This document shows, piece by piece, positions 37,494-44,954 of a stretch of DNA of 64,000 nt. The stretch's first letter is position 1; each line of letters starts with the position of its first letter. The notes under the pieces were generated by a model. It was not told where the DNA came from, ran no database searches, and saw only the letters and a program-made list of their open reading frames with translations. The translations under genes were made by a program, and so were the position numbers. The DNA comes from Pectobacterium atrosepticum (lineage in GTDB: Bacteria > Pseudomonadota > Gammaproteobacteria > Enterobacterales > Enterobacteriaceae). The stretch spans positions 1,116,001-1,180,000 of the forward strand of contig CP036163.1 of the NCBI GenBank assembly GCA_019056595.1. The letters are read 5' to 3'.

Positions 37494-38153
37494 TCATTTT
37501 CGTAAACTTTTATTATCAGTAGACAATTTTTTTATTATATAAAACTTATTATCAAGAATGTTATCAATATATTTCTTCCTACCGACTATTTTTTTATTAT
37601 CATTCGGTTTCTCGTTCTTTTTTGTGGGATATTTCAACCTCGCAATTAACTCACTTGCATCTTGTTTATCAGTATCTGACAAACTTAAAAAACCAATTTT
37701 TTCATAACCAAAATATGCACAACTTAAATAAGCCTTACCTATATCTTTTTTGTTTTTAATCTTGTAATTTAACAATATAGCAATCGCCTGTTCTCTTATC
37801 TTTCGGCGTAGGGTTCGCTCATATCTTCCGGTCAGAGTTCTAACCAATTGTTGATCTATTGTACTTCCTCCTTGTATGACATTTTGGGTTAATCTTAAAT
37901 ACACACACCGAATAATAGCTATTGGATCAAGGCCAAAATGAATACTACTCCTATGATCTTCAGCTATGACTAAAACATAATAATAGTAGTCATCTATCAT
38001 GGAGAAATGTTCTTTTTCATTATTAATGAAATCGACACATTTAGTTAAATCACTAGCAATTTTTCTATTGAAGCATGAAAACATAGTGACAATAAAAAAA
38101 GGTATAGTAAGTATGATTAATAAAACTCTCATTTCTTTAATGAAACTTTTCAT
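37494..38153 (-). CDS. GT51 monofunctional peptidoglycan transglycosylase-like protein
   Basis: This 219-residue protein has one N-terminal membrane helix (about residues 9-27) and a GT51 domain like that of MtgA and class A PBPs, which polymerise lipid II. Motif 1 is AEDHRSSIHFG (64-74), with the catalytic Glu65 but a Ser where Phe is usual. Motif 2 is QGGSTIDQQLVRT (94-106), with Asp where Thr is usual. Motif 3 is RRKIREQ with the second Glu121. The catalytic residues are kept, but the deviations and the short C-terminus, rich in Lys and Asn, set it apart from housekeeping enzymes. It overlaps the upstream membrane gene by 17 bases. It is AT-rich, island-borne and surely acquired. Role unknown; envelope modification or a defence effector are possible. 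Confidence 0.78.
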   Translation of the reverse strand: MKSFIKEMRVLLIILTIPFFIVTMFSCFNRKIASDLTKCVDFINNEKEHFSMIDDYYYYVLVIAEDHRSSIHFGLDPIAIIRCVYLRLTQNVIQGGSTIDQQLVRTLTGRYERTLRRKIREQAIAILLNYKIKNKKDIGKAYLSCAYFGYEKIGFLSLSDTDKQDASELIARLKYPTKKNEKPNDNKKIVGRKKYIDNILDNKFYIIKKLSTDNKSLRK

Positions 38154-38673
38154 TTTGGAATACAGCAATTCCATTAGCATCTGCAGCTGTTGTAGTAAAA
38201 ACTCCCGTAGTTTTATATTTGGCTTTATCCAAACTTACAACTAAGGATGATGGTCTCTGTACTCCATTTGGGTCACCATCTAAAGAAATGTGTATATTAG
38301 CTTTATTAAATCTCAAATAATATCTTTCTATTGTTAATATTACATTCCCTACATTTCTATCTTTACCTGTGTATTTTCTATGAAAACCTGTATTTTCTAT
38401 ATCATAAATCTTTTCTATTTTCCCAATTACCTTTGTTGCGGATTCATTAATTAATGTGAGCACAAAAAAAGAAGATAGCCCCTTGTAATCTTCTTTTTTA
38501 GAATTTTCCGTAGTTATTTTAAGATAAAAAACCCCAGAGAATGATGGTGGTTTTTTAAATACATCTTTAACAAAAAAAACAAAGAAAGTGCTAATAAAAA
38601 AAACTAAAAGTCCAGCTATAAAACTTCCTAAGTTAGTCGAAGAGGAAGCGAAGCAGTTGAGCGACTCAATCAT
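38137..38673 (-). CDS. Membrane-anchored beta-rich protein, partner of the GT51 gene
   Basis: A 178-residue protein with no recognised family. One membrane helix (about residues 15-36) is followed by a beta-rich domain with alternating strands: SGVFYLKITTE, SSFFVLTLINES, ILTIERYYLRF, ANIHISLDG, TTGVFTTTAADANGIAVFQ. The layout of a helix followed by a small G-x-F/W-x-G-type beta barrel recalls lipocalin-like sensor or effector domains, but no sequence family could be assigned. The ATG at 38673 has a strong AGGAG seven bases upstream. It overlaps the GT51 gene, so the two form a coupled pair. A pentanucleotide repeat lies 70-105 bases upstream of its start. Confidence 0.7.
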   Translation of the reverse strand: MIESLNCFASSSTNLGSFIAGLLVFFISTFFVFFVKDVFKKPPSFSGVFYLKITTENSKKEDYKGLSSFFVLTLINESATKVIGKIEKIYDIENTGFHRKYTGKDRNVGNVILTIERYYLRFNKANIHISLDGDPNGVQRPSSLVVSLDKAKYKTTGVFTTTAADANGIAVFQNEKFH

Positions 38674-38743
38674 ATGGTATCTCCTATCACGATCCATAAA
38701 TGATAAAATAGATATCCAAATCGATAAAGTATGGAATTCAGGT

Positions 38744-38778
38744 TAGAATAGAATAGAATAGAATAGAATAGAATAGAT
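38744..38778 (-). repeat. Pentanucleotide tandem repeat (TAGAA)n
   Basis: About seven perfect units of TAGAA lie in the promoter region of the leftward membrane/GT51 gene pair. Repeats of this kind slip during replication and can change promoter spacing, giving phase variation. Confidence 0.85.
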
Positions 38779-38963
38779 CATATTTTTATTAGCATGCCAT
38801 ATGCTATGCTTTATTTTAATATGCGATCAGAAAACTCAAAAAAAACAACTCATCAGCAACAATAGTACAACATAAAACCTACATGTAGAGAGATTTACTC
38901 AGACAGACTTAGCCATTACTTCCTGTCTGAGCTGGCATGCATAACTAATGATTTAACTGACTA

Positions 38964-39086
38964 TTATGCAGCAAAAATATCTAATATATCATCGGAATCA
39001 AACTGATAGTCAGAACCATCATCAACGCATTGGATATTGACAGGTAACTGTTCAACGTCGAAAGAGACATGATATGTAGTGATGTG
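38964..39086 (-). pseudogene. 3' fragment of an acidic protein cut by IS110
   Basis: On the minus strand an open frame enters from the IS end and reads HHITTYHVSFDVEQLP, then IQCVDDGSDYQFDSDDILDI, FAA and a TAA at 38964-38966. The 41 codons show coding character and a strongly acidic C-terminus, but no start. The IS110 element at 39087 has removed or displaced the rest. No matching upstream half was recognised on the other side of the IS. The product is unknown. Confidence 0.5.
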
Positions 39087-39159
39087 ATGGACGTCCCTCC
39101 CTCTATGTAAGTTTTGCCATACTTATGCTGAGCGATTTTATTCACAGAGGTACTGCATC

Positions 39160-40194
39160 ATGAACGAGATTAAAGTTATCGGTATCGATCTGGCAAAATC
39201 TGTCTTTCAAGTTTGCGTCTGGATGAACGATGGGAGTATTGCATCTAACCGTAAGGTTTCCCAGGCTAAATTGCTCGATACCATTCGTCAATTCCCTGCC
39301 GGTTCGATGATTGCAATGGAGGCTTGCGCGACTTCCCATTATTGGGGGCGGACTTTTCAGTCAATCGGCTTTCAGGTCAGACTCATACCCACGCAACATG
39401 TAAAAGCATTAACACATCATCAGAAAAATGATGCCAACGATGCACTTGCTATTTGTGAGACAGCTTTTCGCCCTGGTATTCATTTCGTGGCTATAAAAAC
39501 AGTTGAACAGCAAGATATTAAGGCTATCAGAGCTGCCCGCCAGTTGATGGTAGAACAGCGCACTGCGCTGGCAAATCAGGCCCGGTCACTGGCAGCAGAG
39601 CAAGGTGTTGAGATCCCTGTCGGAATTCATATTTTACAGCAGAGACTGCCCGATATTATTGAAGATGCAGAACAGCTAATTTCCCCCGTGCTGCGCCAGT
39701 TACTTGCCTCATTGCTCGAAAGTATACATTCACTTAATGAACGCATTCTTTCTGTTGAGCGCAGTCTGACAGCTCTTTGTCAGCAACAACCTAAATATAA
39801 AGTACTGATGACAATACCAGGTATTGGTCCACTTATCGCTACCGCTTTTCTGAGTGAAGTAAACGCAGATCAGTTTACTAACGGACGACAATTATCTGCC
39901 TGGTGTGGTCTTGTTCTCAGACAACATAGTTCAGGGTGCAAAAACAGTCTTTCTTCGATGACCAAAAATGGCAATCGTGATCTACGGACATTGATCATTC
40001 ATGGTGCGCGGTCTGTGATGCACTGGGCTCATAAACGCGATGATGCACTGGGTGTGTGGTTGAAACGGCTTACTGAACGAAGAGGTAAAATGAAAGCCAC
40101 AGTTGCACTGGCTAATAAGATGACACGGATTGTCTGGCGATTATTGACAGAGCCTACAAGTTTTAACATTAACAGGGCGTTCGCTATGAACTAA
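39160..40194 (+). CDS. IS110-family transposase
   Basis: A 344-residue RNA-guided recombinase of the IS110 family. The N-terminal RuvC-like DEDD domain begins IKVIGIDLAKSVFQV and contains the ATSHYWGRTFQSIGF and NDANDALAI segments. The C-terminal Tnp_20 domain has IPGIGPLIATAFLSE and the SSGCKNSLSSMTKNGNRDL block with the serine that acts in strand exchange. The frame is intact, so the element may still be active. An AGAGGTACTGC lies before the ATG. Confidence 0.93.
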   Translation: MNEIKVIGIDLAKSVFQVCVWMNDGSIASNRKVSQAKLLDTIRQFPAGSMIAMEACATSHYWGRTFQSIGFQVRLIPTQHVKALTHHQKNDANDALAICETAFRPGIHFVAIKTVEQQDIKAIRAARQLMVEQRTALANQARSLAAEQGVEIPVGIHILQQRLPDIIEDAEQLISPVLRQLLASLLESIHSLNERILSVERSLTALCQQQPKYKVLMTIPGIGPLIATAFLSEVNADQFTNGRQLSAWCGLVLRQHSSGCKNSLSSMTKNGNRDLRTLIIHGARSVMHWAHKRDDALGVWLKRLTERRGKMKATVALANKMTRIVWRLLTEPTSFNINRAFAMN

Positions 40195-40420
40195 CCATTG
40201 CTTTATCCAAGGAATATTATTCCCCCTGAGTTTGCAAATACTGATGAGAAAATGGTAAACCGATCCTGTAATAGCCTGACGTGTGCCAAGGTAGTAGTGA
40301 CATACCGGTGTAGTGATAAGGAAACAGGATGCGGATGACATCATGGCGCGGGTTGTTTGGCCCAGTAATGACGCCGAATATATGGCAGCAAACCATATCA
40401 ATTTAGTACTTGCACAACAC
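40195..40420 (+). ncRNA. Possible bridge RNA region of the IS1111-like element
   Basis: The stretch after the transposase stop is non-coding, of the length expected for a bridge RNA with target- and donor-binding loops. It is called only from position and subgroup; the loops were not resolved by eye. Confidence 0.35.
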
Positions 40421-40431
40421 GGGACGTCCAT

Positions 40432-40923
40432 ATGTGGCCAAATTCAGTGTGCCACTACAGACAACAATTAGCAGGGTAACTAAATTGCAAGGCTAGGTTT
40501 AACTAAATGATTTTTTAGATACTCCATTAACTGTATTTTCTTATGCTTTGCCTTATACTTTTCTGTTTGTAATCATATCTAATATGATTGGCTGCATTGT
40601 TTTTGTATTCATTAGGTTGTAGTAACGAAGTAGTTAGTGTTCTAACAAAAGCAAAGTGATCTCTAAGGAGTATGATAAAACTCATTAATATTTTCTTTAC
40701 AAAATATATTGTTATGTGGGATATTTACAGGTGAATTTTATTTTGGAATGATATATTGCTATTTCTGTAGGTAGTCAGCGCGTTATTCTTTAAAGAGTAA
40801 AGTTAATGAAGAAATCTAAAAATATTATTTTTTGTTCATTAGGTGCTCAGGGTAAAACCTTAGATTTTTTTATAAAATAGAGCAATCGAATGTATATGGC
40901 AATTTAGTTGAGAGTTCTGATTT
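40432..40923. other. AT-rich spacer upstream of the repeat protein
   Basis: No gene of normal size is supported. Two tiny rightward frames exist: one of 20 codons at 40672 directly after AAGGAG, and one of 24 codons at 40806 starting MKKSKNIIFCSLGAQGK. Either could be a leader peptide, but neither has further support. Confidence 0.4.
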
Positions 40924-42294
40924 ATGGATATGAAATATAAAAATCTGATGTTCCCCAGTAGTTCTATCAGTGCTTTAATCGCATCGCAGGAGACTATTGC
41001 TGAGAAATATAAAAATCTGATGTCTCCCAGTAGTTCTATCAGTGCTTTAATCGCAACGCAGGATACTATTGCTGAGAAATATAAAAACCTGATGTCTCCC
41101 AGTAGTTCTATCAGTGCTTTAATCGCAACGCAGGATACTATTGCAGATAAATATAAAAACCTGATGTTTCCCAGTAGTTCTATCAGTGCTTTAAGCGCAT
41201 CGCAGGATACTATTGCTGAGAAATATAAAAATCTGATGTTGCCCAGTAGTTCTATCAGTGCTTTAATCGCAACGCAGGATACTATTTCAGAGAAATATAA
41301 AAACCTGATGTTTCCCAGTAGTTCTATCAGTGCTTTAATCGCATCGCAGGATACTATTGCTGAGAAATATAAAAATCTGATGTCTCCCAGTAGTTCTATC
41401 AGTGCTTTAATCGCATCGCAGGAGACTATTGCAGAGAAATATAAAAACCTGATGTTTCCCAGTAGTTCTATCAGTGCTTTAATCGCAACGCAGGATACTA
41501 TTGCAGAGAAATATAAAAACCTGATGTTTCCCAGTAGTTCTATCAGTGCTTTAATCGCAACGCAGGATACTATTGCTGAGAAATATAAAAATCTGATGTC
41601 TCCCAGTAGTTTGATCAATGCTTTAGTTCGTCCACGGACATCTGGAGAAGGTGAACTTAACTCAATAAAAGTATTGTACAACTCAGTCAATAGCTATTTA
41701 GATAACATCAGTGCCGAAGAGTTAAATTCTATTGTCAATGTGGCAAATATTTATACAAGCACCGCTGAAGGTGCTGCGTATATAGCACAAAGTACTCAGG
41801 ATTTTAACGAAATCGAACCAGATGCAATTACTAAACTCCAAGAGTTTAAAGATAAAAGCTCGTATGTTAAAAAATTCAGAGAGTTGCCTATAGTAATACA
41901 ATTGATAGTTTATTATTTCATAATGCATATTATTTTCCCTATTGCTGAAGATAAGATAAAAGCTGAAGCTCTTGAGCTTTTTAATAAGAGTGGAGATTTA
42001 ATTATTCAATCTTTATCTATAAATTCCTATATAAAAGAACTTGTCTCCAATAAGAATGAAACTGTCAATTGGGAAGTATTGAAAGATTTCAGGGTCATCA
42101 CCGCTGATAGCGTTAGATTACGCGATAAACCTTCAATGCAAGGCGAAGTTATAGAAACGATTAAAAAATACTCTGTTGTTGCAGTTTTAGATAAAAGCAA
42201 TAAGAAATGGCTTTATGTTAAAATATCCTTAAATGGCGAACAAACTACTGGGTGGGTGAATAGAATTTATACAAAACCATTAAATAAATATTAA
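40924..42294 (+). CDS. 24-residue tandem-repeat protein with SH3b domain
   Basis: A 456-residue protein of unknown function. Residues 4-219 are nine near-identical 24-residue units of the form KYKNLMSPSSSISALIATQD plus TIAE, and a tenth degenerate unit runs to residue 243. Each unit is 72 bp and almost identical at DNA level, so the copy number is likely unstable. Residues 244-388 are mostly helical, with a hydrophobic segment LPIVIQLIVYYFIMHIIFPI at about 321-340 that could cross or bind a membrane. Residues 389-452 are an SH3b domain (TADSVRLRDKPSMQGEVIET, WLYVKI, GWVNRIYTKPL), a fold that often binds peptidoglycan or proline peptides. It is AT-rich island cargo, with a GAGAG before the ATG. 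Confidence 0.8.
   Translation: MDMKYKNLMFPSSSISALIASQETIAEKYKNLMSPSSSISALIATQDTIAEKYKNLMSPSSSISALIATQDTIADKYKNLMFPSSSISALSASQDTIAEKYKNLMLPSSSISALIATQDTISEKYKNLMFPSSSISALIASQDTIAEKYKNLMSPSSSISALIASQETIAEKYKNLMFPSSSISALIATQDTIAEKYKNLMFPSSSISALIATQDTIAEKYKNLMSPSSLINALVRPRTSGEGELNSIKVLYNSVNSYLDNISAEELNSIVNVANIYTSTAEGAAYIAQSTQDFNEIEPDAITKLQEFKDKSSYVKKFRELPIVIQLIVYYFIMHIIFPIAEDKIKAEALELFNKSGDLIIQSLSINSYIKELVSNKNETVNWEVLKDFRVITADSVRLRDKPSMQGEVIETIKKYSVVAVLDKSNKKWLYVKISLNGEQTTGWVNRIYTKPLNKY
40933..41580 (+). repeat. Nine 72-bp coding tandem repeats
   Basis: Nine direct repeats of 72 bp in frame with the 456-residue protein, differing mainly at a few codons (TTC/TCT/TTG at one site, GCA/TCG at another). 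The pattern of shared variants between non-adjacent units points to past duplication and gene conversion. Confidence 0.92.
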
Positions 42295-42500
42295 TAATCG
42301 AAATGATATTTACTTGATTTAATAGTTTTAAAGTCTACCTAAAGACAGTCCGTTCGTTTAGTTTCAGCTTTAAAATGTGTTCTTCTGTGAGTCGTAATTG
42401 TTCTACCGGCACGACTTCTGAGAGATATGTGTATAGATAGCTTTTTGCTCTTAGCTAGCTGTTGGGGGTAAAGGCAGAGCTTAATCAGAGTAAGCCCTAG

Positions 42501-43420
42501 GCTGTGTCCCGTAACTATTTTTTGTACAATCAATGACATGATTTCACCACAAAAAGTTCTTTAATTTGGCTCGTTACGATTTCCCCGATGAAGCATGGGC
42601 GCTGATTTCTCCCATGCTGCCACCTGAAAGAGGTTCTTCCAGAGGCGGGCGTCCTTACTTTGCTCACAGGCATGTCATGAATGGTATATTTTGGGTTCTT
42701 TGCTCTGGCGCGCCGTGGCGGGATTTACCTGAGCGTTATGGTCAATGGAAAACTATTTACAACCGCTTTAACCGGTGGTCTAAAGCCGGAGTAATGAACA
42801 GTATTTTCAATAAATTACTCCAGATCTTGGATGAAAAAGCGCTGATTGACTGGGATGTTATCGCGCTGGATGGCAGTAACGTTCGCGCCCTGAAAGCGGC
42901 GGCCGGTGCGAAAAAAAACATCCCGATGAACGCGAGGACCATGGGCTGGGTCGCTCTCGCGGCGGCTTTGGCACCAAAATCCATCTGGCGACAGATGGCA
43001 CAGGGTTACCGCTGAGTTTTTGTCTGAGCGGCGGACAAGCCCACGAAAGCCGGTATGCGGAAACGTTGCTTAATCGGGTCGGGATTATCCGAAGAAGTGG
43101 GCATCTGAAATCGCGTGCGAAAGCGGTACTGGCGGATAAGGGTTACTCAAGTAATAGCCTCCGCATTCATTTGAAAATAAAGGGAATAAAAGTGGTGATT
43201 CCGTTTAAATCGAATGAGAAAGCTAGTCAGGACAGACGTCGGCCCCTCGACAGATGCCTGTACAAAAAATGCAATGTCGTGGAGCGTTGCTTTGCGATAC
43301 TCAAAGAAAATCGTCGTATCGCTACACGTTCGGAAAAAACAGCCAGAAACTACCTGAGTATGCTAAAGCTGGGGGCGATCAGGTTATTTTTAAAGCGGTT
43401 GTTAAGTTAAGGGACACAGC
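42501..43420 (+). mobile_element. IS5-family element, IS427 group
   Basis: A 920-bp element with terminal inverted repeats GCTGTGTCCC and GGGACACAGC, flanked by the target duplication CTAG (42497-42500 and 43421-43424). CTAG/TA duplications are typical of the IS427 group. It carries one transposase split by an A8 run and interrupts a small gene of the island. Confidence 0.9.
42566..43410 (+). CDS. IS5-family (IS427 group) transposase with -1 frameshift
   Basis: The first frame (start TTG at 42566) encodes MARYDFPDEAWALISPMLPP and the first DDE aspartate in DVIALDGSNVRA, and continues to a stop at 43015. At the run of eight A (42911-42918), a slip by -1 leads into the second frame, KHPDERED..GLGRSRGGFGTKIHLATDG, then AVLADKGYSSNSLR and the C-terminal NVVERCFAILKENRRIATR with the last Glu. 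The slippery run is a known way to make the full-length enzyme in this group, so the element may be functional. Confidence 0.85.
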
Positions 43421-43485
43421 CTAGCGTTACTGAATAGCAACGACATTGTCAGCAGACTACAGCCCAACATACGCTTCACAGTCAT

Positions 43486-43963
43486 TAGAAAAACCTTATC
43501 ATTATCATAAAATCAAATAGTTAAGTCCATTTAGCAAAAAGAGTGGGTAAGACAAACTGCTTTTTACAACCAGACGAAGTATAGCATCCCCACACCTTTA
43601 AATCTATTAAATCTATCAATATCAATTTATCGATCGTTTTTACAGATCGATAAATTGATTAAAATCTCTTCACATTTTGCCTTATCAGGGCCATGTAGCT
43701 TAATCCATTGTTTAAATTGATATATTTCTCAAATTAGCCCTTCACATCAATTAATTCATGGCGGCTGTGAGGGATACAGTGCACATGCAGGAAAAAATCA
43801 CAACCAACTAAAGCCAGACGGTGCAATTCGTCTATGCGATGACAATGGGGAGCGGGTATGAAGGTATGGCAGAAAAATATTATTACCACATATGAAACTG
43901 CATGGTGATATTGTTGGTACTTAACACAGCACTTATACTCGAGTCGGAATGTGATTTGGCGCG
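43486..43963. other. Right end of the island, no clear gene
   Basis: No gene can be supported. A rightward open frame near 43730-43860 ends in GAIRLCDDNGERV and might be the end of a lost gene. A leftward frame of 80 codons from 43976 begins at a TTG inside the att core and is not convincing. The stretch also holds the 15-bp inverted repeat listed next. Confidence 0.35.
43621..43659. repeat. 15-bp perfect inverted repeat
   Basis: ATCAATTTATCGATC (43621-43635) and GATCGATAAATTGAT (43645-43659) are perfect inverted copies around a 9-base centre. It could be a bidirectional terminator or a protein-binding site near the right end of the island, such as one for an excision factor. Confidence 0.7.
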
Positions 43964-43993
43964 CATTATGCCACAAGCGCGCGATAGGATCGC
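43951..43993. other. attR of the genomic island
   Basis: GTGATTT, then the core CATTATGCCACAAG (43964-43977), then GGATCGC at the same spacing as in attL. The bases between these blocks differ, so only the core is a candidate for the crossover region. It lies 67 bases before the phzF start codon. Confidence 0.85.
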
Positions 43994-44044
43994 GGTTAGT
44001 TTTGAGTGATATTTAAACGATGCCGCATACAGGAGAGAAATGCG

Positions 44045-44941
44045 ATGCCTATAGTACGTCGTTTCAAACAGGTCGACGTTTTCACCCAGCAGCCTTTCAA
44101 AGGCAATCCGCTTGCCGTCATTATGGAGGCGAATGGATTAACCGATGAGCAAATGCAAGACATCGCCCGCTGGACAAACCTGTCGGAAACCACGTTTGTT
44201 CTGCCAGCCACCAATCCTTTAGCGGATTATCATGTCCGCATTTTTACGCCAGAATCAGAGATTCCGTTTGCCGGGCATCCCACACTAGGCACCGCACACG
44301 CTTTACTGGAAGAAGGATTACGTCCTAAATCCTCGGGGCAGTTGATACAACAGTGCGGTATTGGTTTGGTTCCAATCAACATCGGTGATGATGAGAGCCT
44401 CGCTTTTCACGCGCCGCAGGCCACCATCGTTCCGTTTGGCGATGAGCACATGCCGCTGCTGGAAAAAACGCTGGGCATTACCAACCTTGGTGCTAACCGT
44501 ATCGATAAACGCTATCCGCCTGCCGCCGTACACATGGGAATTCGCTGGCTCGTGGTTCGTGTAGACAGTGCCGACACCTGTCTGAACATCACACCGGATG
44601 CAGAAGCACTCGCCGCCGTGGAAAATCTCAGCCAGACCAACGGTATCGCCATCTATGGACCACACGAGGGTGCAACGCCCGCTGATTATGAAGTTCGCAC
44701 GTTCTATATTGAACGCGGCCATCTTAAAGAAGATCCCGTGACTGGCAGCGCCAATGCCTGTCTGGCAGCGCTGCTTCGTCAGCATCACTCCATGAATAAC
44801 ATCGACGCACCGCTCAGTTATCTTGTGCGACAAGGCACGATGCTGCAACGTGACGGCCGAATTACCGTGACTTATCTGAACGATGAACCTTGGATCGGCG
44901 GGCATAGTGTCACGATCGTTGATGGAACGTTGCAGCGTTAA
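44045..44941 (+). CDS. PhzF-family isomerase-like protein
   Basis: A 298-residue protein of the PhzF/YddE superfamily, with a diaminopimelate-epimerase-like double fold. Diagnostic segments are KQVDVFTQQPFKGNPLAVIM, the catalytic Glu in NLSETTFVLP, FAGHPTLGTAHAL and DPVTGSANACLAA. The substrate is not known. Phenazine genes are absent, so a phenazine role should not be assumed. An AGGAGAGAAATGCG lies before the ATG at 44045. The island at 43977 probably removed or changed part of its promoter. Confidence 0.88.
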   Translation: MPIVRRFKQVDVFTQQPFKGNPLAVIMEANGLTDEQMQDIARWTNLSETTFVLPATNPLADYHVRIFTPESEIPFAGHPTLGTAHALLEEGLRPKSSGQLIQQCGIGLVPINIGDDESLAFHAPQATIVPFGDEHMPLLEKTLGITNLGANRIDKRYPPAAVHMGIRWLVVRVDSADTCLNITPDAEALAAVENLSQTNGIAIYGPHEGATPADYEVRTFYIERGHLKEDPVTGSANACLAALLRQHHSMNNIDAPLSYLVRQGTMLQRDGRITVTYLNDEPWIGGHSVTIVDGTLQR

Positions 44942-44954
44942 AGGGAGGATCTTT

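Larger units (their letters stand above)
39087..40431 (+). mobile_element. IS110-family element, IS1111-like
   Basis: Sub-terminal 11-bp inverted repeats ATGGACGTCCC (39087-39097) and GGGACGTCCAT (40421-40431) enclose the transposase gene. Short sub-terminal repeats are the mark of the IS1111 subgroup. The 3' non-coding region of about 225 bases (40195-40420) is where a bridge RNA would be expected in this subgroup. No target duplication is expected and none was seen. Exact ends may lie a few bases outside the repeats. Confidence 0.8.
42335..43485 (-). pseudogene. Small secreted-protein gene split by IS5
   Basis: On the minus strand a frame starts at 43485 after AAGG with MTVKRMLGCSLLTMSLLFSN, a good signal peptide with an ARA cleavage site, and runs into the IS at CTAG (43421). 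On the far side a frame with coding look (AKSYLYTYLSEVVPVEQLRL, then TEEHILKLKLNERTVFR) ends at a TAG at 42335-42337. The frames do not join exactly, so there is also a frameshift or a second gene. The product is unknown. Confidence 0.45.

Noticed and set aside
38898-38931. 9-bp inverted repeat CTCAGACAG / CTGTCTGAG as a terminator
   Set aside because: The loop is 16 bases and no U-run follows on either strand, so it was not called.
40933-41580. Regular 72-bp repeats that could be taken for a CRISPR array
   Set aside because: The units join directly without unique spacers and stay in one open frame that continues into an SH3b domain, so they are coding tandem repeats.
40860-41690. Long leftward open frame of 276 codons with its own repeat pattern
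   Set aside because: It is the antisense shadow of the repeat region of the 456-residue protein. It has no domain and no ribosome binding site.
43734-43976. Leftward open frame of 80 codons at the right end of the island
   Set aside because: It starts at a TTG inside the att core, has no binding site, an implausible composition rich in His and Cys, and no recognisable family.
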